Assembly: GCA_013306675.1 (NCBI GenBank)
Contig: JABLUY010000012.1
Span: 186,001 to 250,000 of the forward strand
DNA: 64,000 nt
DNA from: Thraustochytrium sp. TN22
Taxonomy: Eukaryota; Sar; Bigyra; Thraustochytrida; Thraustochytriidae
Direction of reading: 5' to 3'
The number at the start of each line of letters is the position of its first letter. Position 1 is the stretch's first letter. Below the pieces are notes generated by a model. The model saw only the letters and a program-made list of their open reading frames with translations. It had not been told where the DNA came from and ran no database searches. The translations under genes and the position numbers were made by a program. This document shows, piece after piece, positions 19,301 to 31,300 of this stretch.

Positions 19301-22300
19301 TCAGCGCGTCGTCCACTAGCATGCGCATCTCCTCGGCCAGCGTCAGGCGCACGACAGGCGCGGCACCTGGCTCGGCCTCCTCGGCCAAGTCTTCCGCAAA
19401 CTGCGCCATCTGCGCGTCGATCGCCTCCTCCAGGGTCTCGCCGGGCGCCGCGCCGCTTGCAGCAGCAGCAGTGCCCTGCTCGTCGCGCATCCTCTCCACC
19501 AGCGTGCGCGCGTGGGCCCGCAGTATGGACCGCGCGAAGAGCCCAGACTTGAGCTGTTCCGCCTCCGCTTCCGAGACCGAGGTCACCGTCGCCACGAGCC
19601 GCGGCAGGCGCTCCAGCACCTCGTCCAGGTCCAGGACGGCGGCAGTCACCCTGCGCGCTGCGCGCCGCGGCCACACGCCTTCCTCGACGGCCAGGAGCAC
19701 CTCGCGAAGCACCCTGCGCGCCCGCTCCGGGGGCATCACGACAGGCGCTTCGCCCAACGACACGCCGCCGCCGTGGTGGCGCTCCAAGAACCGCGAGAAC
19801 GCCTCCGACGTCCTGAACAGGTGCGCAACGCGGTACGCTCGCATCGCCACGAGCGCCGGTGCCGCCGCGAAGCGCTCGCGCTGGCTCGCCAGAGGACACG
19901 TCTTGGTCACCTCCTGCAACTGCGACGCAAAGTGCCGCAGCTTGTACCAGTCCAGACCCACAGACCACGTCTTACGCCGCACCGCTTCCTCGTTCGCGCC
20001 GGAGCTGCACAGCGCCGAGAGGATGTCCTCCAGCAGCACCACCTCATCGGAACCCGCGGCCTCTGCGCCGCCGCGATCCTCCACAAATGCCACAAACTCC
20101 TCCGGGTCCACGCACCCGTCTCCGTTCGTGTCCAGGTGAACCAGGAGGGTCTCCAGATCTTCGTCGCTCAGCGCCAAGCCCAGCCCGCGCAGGGCCTGTT
20201 CGAACTCCAGGAGGTCGATGCGCCCATCCTTGTTGCGGTCAAACTTGGCGAACCACGCCGCCAGATTCGCGGATCGCGACAGCTGCTCCTTGCGAACCCT
20301 GCCCTCGCCCAGAATGGAAACCACAGACGAGAAGATGGGCGATGGGCCGCCGCCCTCCTTTCCATGCGCGGTAGCCAGGTCCGCAGCTTGCGACGAGGCC
20401 CAAAACCCGGCCTCGACGACAGCCTCCCGCCCGTACAGCACCGCGTCCATGACCGCAGGGAAAATGTCGTCGAGCCAGATCTCCTCCGCAAAGACCGGCC
20501 CATTGCGCTTCGCATCTGGGTCGACTGAGTGCGGGGCCGCACCAGCGCCGCCACTCGGCGCCGCGCTCACGCCAGGCACCTCCGATTCCTTCATCTCCGC
20601 GACCCTTTCCGTGCCGCTCTGGGGAAGCAGTGCCGCGCGCTCCTCGGGGCTCAGCTCGCTCACCAGTCTGCGCTCCGTGCTGTACTCGCGGCTCACGGCC
20701 CGGCGCTCCGCGCGGGAGACTGCCTTGAGCCTCCACAGCGCCACGTTGCGCTGCACGTCCATGGCTCGCGCCTCGTGCGAGGTATGCAGGGTCTCTGCGA
20801 GGTCCAGAGACGCACGAAGCAACGAAGGCGCCTCCCTCTTCATTTCCGCAACGCCCACCTCCGAGGAGAACAGGCTCGTCTCCCTTTTCACATCAGAAGC
20901 CCGCTCCTCCTTCTTTGCAAACGTCCGCTGCATCAGTCGCTCCACGTGCCCGCGCCGGTCGGCCACGTAGTGGCGCGTCCCAGCGCCAGCAGCGTCGCCG
21001 CGCTCCTCCAAAACGTTCGGCAGAGCGTCCTTTTCCAGGTGCATCTTCGCAGCCCAGTCGGCGAAGAGGGACGCCCAGAACCCGGCGTCCTCGAGCACGT
21101 GGGCATCGGCCCAATACAACGGCTGCTCCATGAGCGCAAATTCCAGCTTGGAAACCACATCGTAGGCGAGCGGGACGCAGAGCACATCGTATTCGTCGAC
21201 CGGGACGCCCTCGCCCTTTAGAACAACCACATCCGCAGGCACCGGCACACGCCACGCCGTGAGCACCACGAGGCGATCGCTCATTCGAGCTACCCCGCTC
21301 CGGGAAACCACGCTCATGCCGGTGCGGACCGGCGCGCCGTCGTAGTGCATATGCGGCTCGCCCCGCTCATCATGCTCGAGCGCATCGCGGCTCCGAGCGA
21401 GGACAAGGTCTTGCGCTTCGTGTACGGTTAGCGTGAGCAGGCCCGGCGCCGTCGGGGGCGGCCGGAACATGAGATCATCCTCGGCGCGATCCGGCCGCGC
21501 CTGGAGGAGCGTCTGCTTGAGCACGTCCTGCTCGAAGACATGCCGGATCTGTTCGCAGCCCACCGTGGCGCCCGGGAACGCGAGCGCCTCGAACGCCGCA
21601 TCCGGGACCTCGCTGACATTGAAACCCAGCTTGAGCATGCGCTGCTTGAAGTCTACGCGCGTGAGCTGCTTGAAGCCCTGGAACTCGGCGGCGATGCGCC
21701 ACGAAAGAATGCCACGCTCTGCAGCCACACGCGCTAACCTGTCTTTGAAGTCCTCCGCGACTGTGGCCATGCGGTGCGCCTCCTCCTCGTCGCTGTCTTC
21801 TACGGCTGCCATCGGCAGTGCCTCATCGCCACCCCCGCCGTGCTCCAGGCCAAGCTTCGCCTCGCTGGTCCAAGCACTGGTCGACTCGGTCTCGCCCCCC
21901 TCGAGCGCCGTGCCTGGATGCAGAGTAACCCTCTTGTCCGCGTAGATGGAAAGGACAAAGTCCGCCAGCACATCGCGGTCGAAGGTGTGCGGGACGATCA
22001 CGTAGGTGCCCTTGCTAAGGAAGACCTCCTTGTCGCAGGAAGACGCGAAGGTGTACGTGGGCTGATTCTCACGCGGCGTGCTCCCGAAATGGGCTCGTGC
22101 GGCCTCGGTCTCTCTGCGCGCCGCTCCGCGCGCTCCGGGTCGGCGCGGCAAAAGGAGAATGCGAAGAGCACCGGTGAGGACCCGTCGGTGGACTCGCGTC
22201 CCGCAAGCGCGAGCTGCGCAAAGACTCGCGTCTGGGGCTCTGCCACGTGCAGACGGAAGCGTGGGTTGGCGTGCCACGTCTCACGCTCTGGCCCGCCACC

Positions 22301-23674
22301 GGCGCTGCGCTCGGTCCAGGCGCCGCGCGTAACGAAGGCGCTGACCCACTGCGCGCCGACGATCTCGTGCGCAGGCGCCTGCTCTAGCTGCACGCGCAGT
22401 TGCACGGTCACGATCGCCGAGGTGAAGACCGCAGCAAAGTCTGCCCAGCTCATGAGGAAGCAGGAATCGCGTTCCAGCTGATCGAGCGAGAAAACCGCCT
22501 CCACCTCGGCGCGGTAGTTGGCCAGCTCTGCGCTGCCTCGGCACCACGGACCGCTCCACGCGCCGACGCCCCATGCGTCCCGCACCAGGACGAGCTTGGT
22601 GCCGCGCACCACCTTGGCAGCCACCACGCCGTAGGCGTGCCGCTTTTCGAGGCCTCTCAAGGTGCCTCTTTGCGCGACCACGCCGCGCCCAGCCCGGCCC
22701 GTTGCAGGCGCGGCTCCCGACGCCGTGTTGCCGCTGGCTGTTGCCTCAGGAACCTGCTGCAGAGCCGCGGCGCACTCCTGGGCGTCCTCCGGCTGCACGA
22801 TGCAGCCTACAGCACAGCTGTAGTCGAGCGCAGCACGCAGCGTGCGCCATGCACCGTCGAGGTCCTTGGTGGGCGCATCGACGTCTAGCGCTGCGAGCAT
22901 CACGCGCTGTGTGCCCCAGCCGGTCAGGTCGCGCAGGCCGGCATCCAGCGCGCCGCCGGCGAGCCGATCATAGCTGCCATGTAACTTCGCGTACGCCTTC
23001 TCCAGCAGCGGCAGCCAGAGCTCGCCAGGGTCCCGCGTGCGCGCAAAGCACGCCTGCCCCCGTTCGCCCGCAAACATGGGCAGGCGGTCGTCCACCACGA
23101 CATAGGTCCAGACGCCGTCCTTGAAGAAGCGGCACACGAAGATGCCGTAGTCCTTGAAGTCATCACCGCGCCAGAAGGCGGCCTCCACCAGGCCGGCGCG
23201 GCCCGCCGCCACCGCCACCGCGTTCAAAAACCAGCCGTCACCCAAATTGCCTTGCACGAGCTCGGCATCGCCGGCGGGCCGTCGGAAGAGCGCCGCGTCC
23301 CTGCAGAAGGTGTTCTCCGCCTCGGCGCTCGCCCGCTCGCCCGCATAGCTGGGCCGCCTCCACACGACCTTGTCCGGCTTGGGCTGGCCCGGCGCGTCCC
23401 TGCGTCCCTCGCACAGCAGCGCGCGCGCACCCAGCGGATCCGCGCGGCTCGGCCCAAAGTCCGGGTCCGTCCATCGCGCCTGCGCATCGTCGCTGCGCTG
23501 CAGCTCCTTGACGGCGTCCTCCACGAAGTCCTTGACGCGCTCCTCCACGCGCCTGCGCGCCTCTTCCGCGCGCGTCCCACTTTCAAATTTGAACGCGCCT
23601 TCCTCCTCGTCGCTGCGGAACACGGACCGCGCCGACGCGAGCGCCGGCGCGCCCGTCCTCGCGCCGCTCCGCAT
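16365..23674 (-). CDS. Giant calpain-like protein with EF-hands, C2 and coiled coil; protease site lost
   Basis: The start is ATG 23674 (MRSGART). Coding runs in one frame to about 22075 and continues in another to 16365, with an overlap at 22277-21998. This suggests a frameshift or an unseen intron in one gene of about 2,430 aa. Residues 100-400 match the calpain core (GNLGDGWFLN, HGSYDRLAGG, DLTGWG, KRHAYGVV, VLVRDAWG). The catalytic Cys is Gly (147) and the catalytic Asn is Asp (365); only His345 remains. A calpain C2-like (domain III) ending follows: NQPTYTFASS, GTYVIVPHTFDRD, FVLSIYADK. In the long second part there is an EF-hand pair at about 677-726 (DRNKDGRIDLLEF, DTNGDGCVDPEEF). A C2-like segment (GRAQFPLSAVVD...SRWLVLRD) precedes a long coiled coil (about 1625-1810). 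A degenerate EF pair (DTHTDNNISLDDF) closes the protein. It is probably a calcium-regulated scaffold and not a protease. Confidence 0.75.
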
Positions 23675-24265
23675 CGCGCCGCCGCGCCCTCGCCCTCGCC
23701 CGCGCCCGCGGTCTTGCGAGCTGCGACTCCGCTCTGCTGGGCCTGCGCCGCAGTTCTCTTGCGTCCGTATGCCCGCACCGGACCTGGGCGCGCACCTGGG
23801 TGTCAGCCAGTGTTCAACTCGGGTCCGGTGGGGTGGCTAACGCCGCTCAACGGTCGGCTTGCTCGTCCCCGTGCACTGCTTCAAGGACATGGTGGCGATG
23901 CCTAGCGTCCTCGGCTTCTCGTCCGGCCGGCAAGGATCAACATTGACGTCGACTCCGCACGTTGCTGGCGCCGGACTTGTCAGAGAGATCGTTGCGCTTC
24001 GAGACGTTCTGTAAGTTCGGATTCTAACCTAACTTGGACCAGCTGTTCTCGGGGGCTCTGGTCGTGCTTGCCCATCATACATGTCAAGTCAATTGACAGC
24101 GACAGCTTTGAGCTTGAGGAGAAGTATGAAGTGGTGCGGAGGCCAGAGGCCAGCCGGGTGGGAGAACAAGTTATAGAGAGAAATGGAACATCGATTGAAG
24201 CGTTTGCCAGCGCGTGCCCCTGGTTGGCGGCATGCATTCCTTCCGCGCTTCTGACTGTGAGTTGA
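23675..24265. other. Intergenic region between calpain-like and phosphatase genes
   Basis: It contains the upstream region of the calpain-like gene and the 3' flank of the phosphatase gene. No motif-bearing frame, RNA gene or repeat was seen. Confidence 0.5.
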
Positions 24266-25123
<858 letters not shown>

Positions 25124-25361
25124 CTACCGAAGAGCGCGGCGGCGGCGGCGGCGGCAGCCTCCGGACTGCCCCCGCCTCCACACCGCCCGTCCACCCCGCT
25201 CCCGCGTCGCACGCCGTGCACGCCGCCGCGTGCGCCGCCGTGATCAAGGACTGTGGCTGTGCTGATCGCGCAGCAGCGCATGATGAACCAAACAAAGTTC
25301 ACAAACAAGATTTTTCCTCCTCCTCCTGATCCTGATCCTCCTCCTCCTCATCATCATCGAG

Positions 25362-28300
25362 TCAGAGCTCAGCGCTATCGCTGCCTCCCGTCTCATGGTC
25401 GCCCAGACCGCGGGTCGGGAGGTCGTCGTCCTCGTCGTCGTTCTCGTCCTGTTGACCGCCAAGACTGGCGTTGGCGGCCGCCAGGAGCTCAACAAAGTCC
25501 TCGTACATGGTGGCGAGCAGCTCGACGTCCTCCTGGGGCAGCACCGGCTCGTCGCCTTCCGTGCCCATGCCGGGTGCCTGCTGCGACTCCGCAGAGACGA
25601 CTTCGGGCGTCTCGGCGGCAATCTCCGGGCTGGTCGGGAGCGCCGCCGGGGAGACGCGCGCCGTGAGGGACTGCACCGTACCGGCTAGCCACGGCACGAG
25701 AACCGCCTCTTCGCGCTCCGCAGGGTCCTCTGGCAGGGGGAAAAACGGCACGGGCTGCTCGAGAAAGAGCGCCAGCACGAGGCGCGCGAACTCGCAAAGG
25801 TACTGCAGGTCCGAGGCGTGCGCCATGGCAATCTCCGTGAGCGGGTTGCGCAAGGCGCGCTCGGCCGCCGCAGGGTTCTTCTCGGCCGCGAGCAGGCGCT
25901 CGAGAATGGCAAAGAAGAGCGGGAGCGCCGCGGACGCAGCGCCGCCAATGTGCCGCAGCACAGCGTCGTAGACCACCGCCGAGGTGTCCGGGGCGCGCCG
26001 GCACACGTGCGCGTAGATGGTTCCAATGGTCTCGGCGGGCGTGGCGCGCGGACTTAGCGGCGCGCCGTGGCACTGCGCGAAGCGGTGCAGGTAGAGCAGC
26101 GTCTGCTCGAGCACGTCGGGGGACTGTAGCAAGGCCCAGCCGGGTGCGTCGTTTATCGCCTCGCCGCCCTCGCACAGCTCACAGACCAGCCCAAAGACAG
26201 GCGCCCAGTCTGCTTCAAGGCTGCCGCAGACCGCCTGCGCGTGCTCCGCGCTGGGTTCCGGCCCGAGCTCGGCGTATTCTGCCCAAACACCGCGCAGGAG
26301 CGAGGCACGGCCCATGAAGATGTCGAGTGCGTGCGCCACGATGGCTTGGTCAACCAAAAAGGCGCGCGCTTCCACGAAGTGGCGCGCCGCGGCGCGCAGC
26401 ACCGTCCACCACGGCCCGTGGACCGTGGTACGCGCGCGGACGAGCCCAGAGCGCAAAGGTCCGCACACGAGCTGCTCTAGCAAAGGCGCGAGCCCCGGCC
26501 AGGTGTCTTCGCCCGCGCCCGCGTCGGTCCCGCCAGCCGCCTCCGCGAGGAGGAGGCCGAGAAACGCGCCTGCACCCTCGCGCACGGCCGCCGAAACTTG
26601 CTGCAGCAGGAGATCCTGCAGCAGGTTCTGTGTGGCGCTCGCCTCCGTCATGGCCTCCAGGCACCCGCGTGCCGCCACCACATTGCCCACCAGCAGCCGC
26701 TGCATGCCCACAAAGAGGTCCTGCAGATGCTCGCGCCCGTTGACGGAGCGCGCCAGCGTGTTCACCGCGTAGAGCGAGCCGTCCACGACGAACGACGGGT
26801 CCGGCATCGGGCGCCGCTCCGCCAGCGCCACCAGCTTGAAGAGCAGCGCCACGCCGGGGTCCATGACGCGCTGCACGGCGCGCATGACGCGGTTCTCGCG
26901 CAAGAAGGCGTCGGCGAGCCCGGGCGGCATGGCCTCGAGCTTGGCTTCCTGGGGCACGGCGGCGCCGCGCGTCACATAGGCAGCCACCTCGGGCCCCACG
27001 AAGTCGGCCTCGTCCTGTACGCGCGTCTGCCGCTCGTAAACGAGCATGTAGGCATTGCTCACGCTGGGGATCTCGGCGCCGTAACTAGAGCTGCGCGAAC
27101 CACCGCCAAAGGTGGACTCCTCCAGCGTGTTCAGGTCGAAGGGCCGCACGATCTGGTCGTTGAACTCAAACCAGCGGCCTTCTTCGGCGCCAAAGCGCGA
27201 CCGGATATACGAGTAGTAATGCCCGCTGTTCAGCGAGGCGCCCGAGTGCACCACAACGCCGGCGAGCGCATACTGATAGTAAGCTTTGCCGCGCTCGCCG
27301 TAGCGCGCCTCGTCGTTGGCGTCGCCCGCCCACTCGAGGCCCTCCTTGGTGTACGGGAAGAAGTCGATCTCCACCGGGAACTCGAAGCGGCTGTTAATCT
27401 TCTCCGTCATGAAGGTGGCCCAGTTCAGCCGGAACCGCTTCAGATGTACGAAGACCACGTCCGAGAGGTCCGCGATGCACTGTCGCTTGAGCGTGCGCAG
27501 CTTGGCGTTGTCGCGCTCCTCCCAGCTGTAATCGTTAATCACCTCGCCGGCCACGAACTTGCGCAGGCTGTCATGCAGGGACGTCACGCCGTCGCCGAGC
27601 TCCTGCGTCAGGCAGTACTCGCGAACCGACGGATTCTCCCGCTGCAGCGCCTCCTGCACGCTGCCATCGACGCAGATGAGCTGGTTCGCGATGCTCACGC
27701 CGATTGCCTCAGAGATGAGCTTGCGCGAGCCCGCCTGCTGCAGCATCTCGTCAACGCGGTCGCACAGCGAGTTGAAGAACTCATGCGCGTCCTGCTGCTC
27801 GAACAGGTTCACCGGTTGGCCCTGCTCATCCTTGAAGGCCTGGCACCAGCCGCGCGGGTTATACGCCTGCTTCACGCTCAGGTCCAGCGCGCCCATCATG
27901 CGCTGCAACTCGCTCAGCACCTCGCGCTGTGCCTCCGTCACACGTGCGCCGTCATCCCCGCCCGGCTGCGGCAGCCTCGCGCGCAAGATGCCATAGCGCA
28001 GCCGCGGGATGTTGAAGAACTGCTGCACTAGGCTGTTCATGTAGCAGATGAACCCGAGGTTCACCAGACCCACAAAGCCGCACGGCGCTCGCCGGTCCGA
28101 GCCGACCTCGACGGACCAGCACGCCGCCGACTGCACCGCCTCCTCGGACACCACAGCTGTCTCTGCGCTCGACGAGCCGCCCCCCGGCAAATGCGGGCCG
28201 TGCATAGGCGCGCCCTTCTTCAGCATCTGGTACGCGTACAGATCGCCCAGGCCAATGGCCGTAGTGGCGCGCACGCGCGGGCCCACTACCGCGGGCCAGA

Positions 28301-31300
28301 GCTCAGGGTGTACCAGGACGGCCTCCGCCACCGCCCGAAAAGCGCCCTGCCGGACCGCCTTGCTCGCCAGCGCCGGCCCGTCCTCCGCTGCGCCGCCGCC
28401 TGCGTCCTCAAGCTGCGGCAGGCAGCTGTCCAGGAGAAGCTCAACCACCTCGCGCGCCTCCTGCATGCTGGCCTGCCCCATGCCAAGCTCCAGCAGCTGG
28501 AAGTAGCCCTGCAAGAGCCGGTCGTCCTCGCGGCGGCTGGACGACGCGAGGGCCAGCTGCACGCTCTCGAAGAGAGGCACGAGAAAGTCGTCATCTTCCG
28601 CGCGGGGGGCGGCGGCCTCCGCGGCGGCCTCCGCGGCGGACGCGCCGCGCAGGGCCAGCAGCTGTCGGAAGAGCTCAAAGTACTGCTCGCAGGCCGCAGC
28701 TGGCTCGGCCGGCGGCGTTACGCGCGGCAGCGCGCGCAGTGCGCGCGCCGCAAAGCGCGCTTCCTGCACGGCCAGCTGCTCCACAGCGTTACGGAAGGCA
28801 AACCGCGTCAGCGTCGCGATGGGCCCTGACCCGCAGGCGACGCCGCCCTGCAAAAAGGCCAGGAGGTCCTCGTCCGCGGTCGTGTCGGCCGCCGTGAGCG
28901 CCCACGTGCCGACGCCAAACGCGCAGAGCGTGAGTAATGACGCCTTGGCCTGCGGCAAGAGCGCCGACTCGGCGCCGCTCCCACCACGGGTGGACGGCGA
29001 GAACGGCTTGAGCACGAAGCTGCGCAGCGCAGCGGCGGCGGCCCGCGCGGCCGCCTCCGCCTCCGCGGGCCCCACCGCAGACCCGAAGAGCTTTACCGCG
29101 TACAGGAGCGCGCGAACCTCTGGCGTATCATCCGGGGGCGCGCCCGTCTCGGTGCGCGCCGCGGCGCGCCCAAAGGGAAAGGCCGTCTCCACGTCGACCA
29201 ACGCCACACCGGAAAGGTCCATCTCGCGCTGGAGGCGCGTCACGGCCGTCATGCGGGGGAGAACGCCGAAGAGAACCTGGCGCCGCGCCGCCGTGGTTGC
29301 TGCCGAAGCCGCCTCGCGCGTCTCCTCGGCCTCCACGCGCGCCGCCGTGACGAAGAAGGCGAGACGCACGAGCTTGGCGATGAGCGAAAGGAGCTGGGCC
29401 GCACGAAACCCAAAGACGGGCAACGACTCAAGCTCGGACGGCCCGCGCGTTGTCACCTCGACCAGGCGGTCCATGACCAGGCGCAAGCCGCCCATTTCCA
29501 CAAAGCGTGAGGCGACTGCGGCAGTCTCCTTGTCCTCGGGCGCGAAGAACGCCTCCACGAGCTCCACCACGTAGAGCAACTTGAAGAGCGAGCCGGCCTC
29601 GAGGCGCAGCTCCTCCAGCAGCCGATCTGCGCGCTTGAAGCCCGTGTTCGATGGCAACGCCTGCAAAAGACGCCAGACGTCTGCGGCGAGCGCGTTGGCC
29701 GTCTCGCGGTCTGCGTCGACCGCCTCGGGCCCACTCGCGAGCGCGCAGGCGTCCAGCAGCCGAAAGAGAAGCTCCGAGTAATCCTGATTGCTCGCCAGAA
29801 TGACGCACGGCAGCGCCTGCAGCTTCTGCCGGGCGAGCGAGGCGCCGGGCGCGTGGACCCCGGCGGCCAGCGCCGGGTCAGGTCGCGTGACCTCGGGCAG
29901 GTCGTCCTCCGTGGCCGCCGCCCGCTCTCCCGTCACGGAGCTGCGCAGGGCCGCGTCCGATGCGAGGAGTGCAGGCGGCTTCTCACAGGCTAAGATCGTC
30001 ACGCCCGGCGACACGCCATGTACATCCCGCACGAGCTGCGCGCCAACATCGAGGCGCACCTCCTTGCCACCCACGAAGATGCGGAGCCGCTCGCCCGACT
30101 CGAGCTCAACGCAATTGGCCACCTGCTCGCGCAGCTTCCATACCGGGTCTTTGGTCGAAACGATGATGGTCGACTTGTTGCCGTGGCCTGGCGTGCCGCG
30201 GAAGTTGTTGCTCACCGTCACCTCGAAACTCTGGCCAACGGTGAAGGCCGCGTGCGGCGCAACCAGCGCCCACGCCTCGCCGCCCAAAATGTCGCAGAGG
30301 ATCGACGTGGGCCGCTCCGTGAAAGCCAGCAGAGGGCGCACGAGCCCGAGGCAGCGAATCGCGGCCCTCGCGCCGCCCGCAAAGGACCCGGAGGAGGCCT
30401 CATCCGTGGCGGCCCGCAACCGGTCCATGCAGCGGCCCACAAAGGCGGCGCGGAAGCCGATCGTCTCCTCCGGTGCCAGCGCCGCGCCGAGATGCAGCCG
30501 GCACAGCATCGCAGCGGCGCGGGCCGCCGTCTCCTCGGTCTGTGCGTCCAGCGCAAGAAACCAAAGCGCGTCCTCGCCCCGCAGTTGATCCGGCTCCAGC
30601 ACCACGACGGCGTCCAGGTCCGCGGCCACCTCGGGCGCCTGCGGCGACGGCATAAACCGGAGCCCCCGGCGTCCGACCGCGCCGTGGCCCTCCGCGTCGG
30701 CGCTCGCCGCGGTGGTCGGAGCTGCCCAGTGCAGGTGGCCCTGCGTACGGTTGAGCTGCAAAATGAAAATCTGCAGGCACGTAAAGGCCGCCTCTGGCCA
30801 AGTTGTCGCCGCCGCTGTCGGCGCCCCGGCCTCGCCCTGCGCCTCCATCTCCATCGCACGCCAGAGGTCCAGGTTTCCAATGTAGCGCGAAAAGGCCGAC
30901 TCGAGGGTCGCCGGGGAGAGGCCCACAAGCTCGACTCCCGGGACGGCAGCAGACGACCCACTCCCGCGATTCGCGGCGGAGATGGCCAGGAAGCGGAAGC
31001 AGGCCTTGCGCGTCTCCGCGGTGGCGCGCGGGCTGCCAACGAGGGCGTCCCAGAGAAGGTCTACCTGCGCCTCGCTGAGGCCGTGCGTCGACTCGCTCAG
31101 TAGCACGAGCACAAAGTCCAGCAGACCTACCAGCACGTCGAGCGCATCAGGCGCGCCCGAGGCGCCCGAGCCGGGATCATCAGAGCCGGCCGCCACCGCC
31201 GCTGGGGGCGGAAGCGCGCAGCCCTGAAAGCAGAGATCAATGAGCCCATGCCGATCCATGACCCAGTCCACCACGTCCTCACGCGACTCGCGCCCGGTCA

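Noticed and set aside
18637-20139. 500-codon plus-strand open frame
   Set aside because: It is antisense to the calpain-like gene, Ser/Arg-rich and motif-free. High GC with rare stops explains it.
26598-28031. 477-codon plus-strand open frame
   Set aside because: It lies antisense over the catalytic domain of the deubiquitinase and is rich in His/Arg/Leu without any domain. It is a shadow of codon bias.
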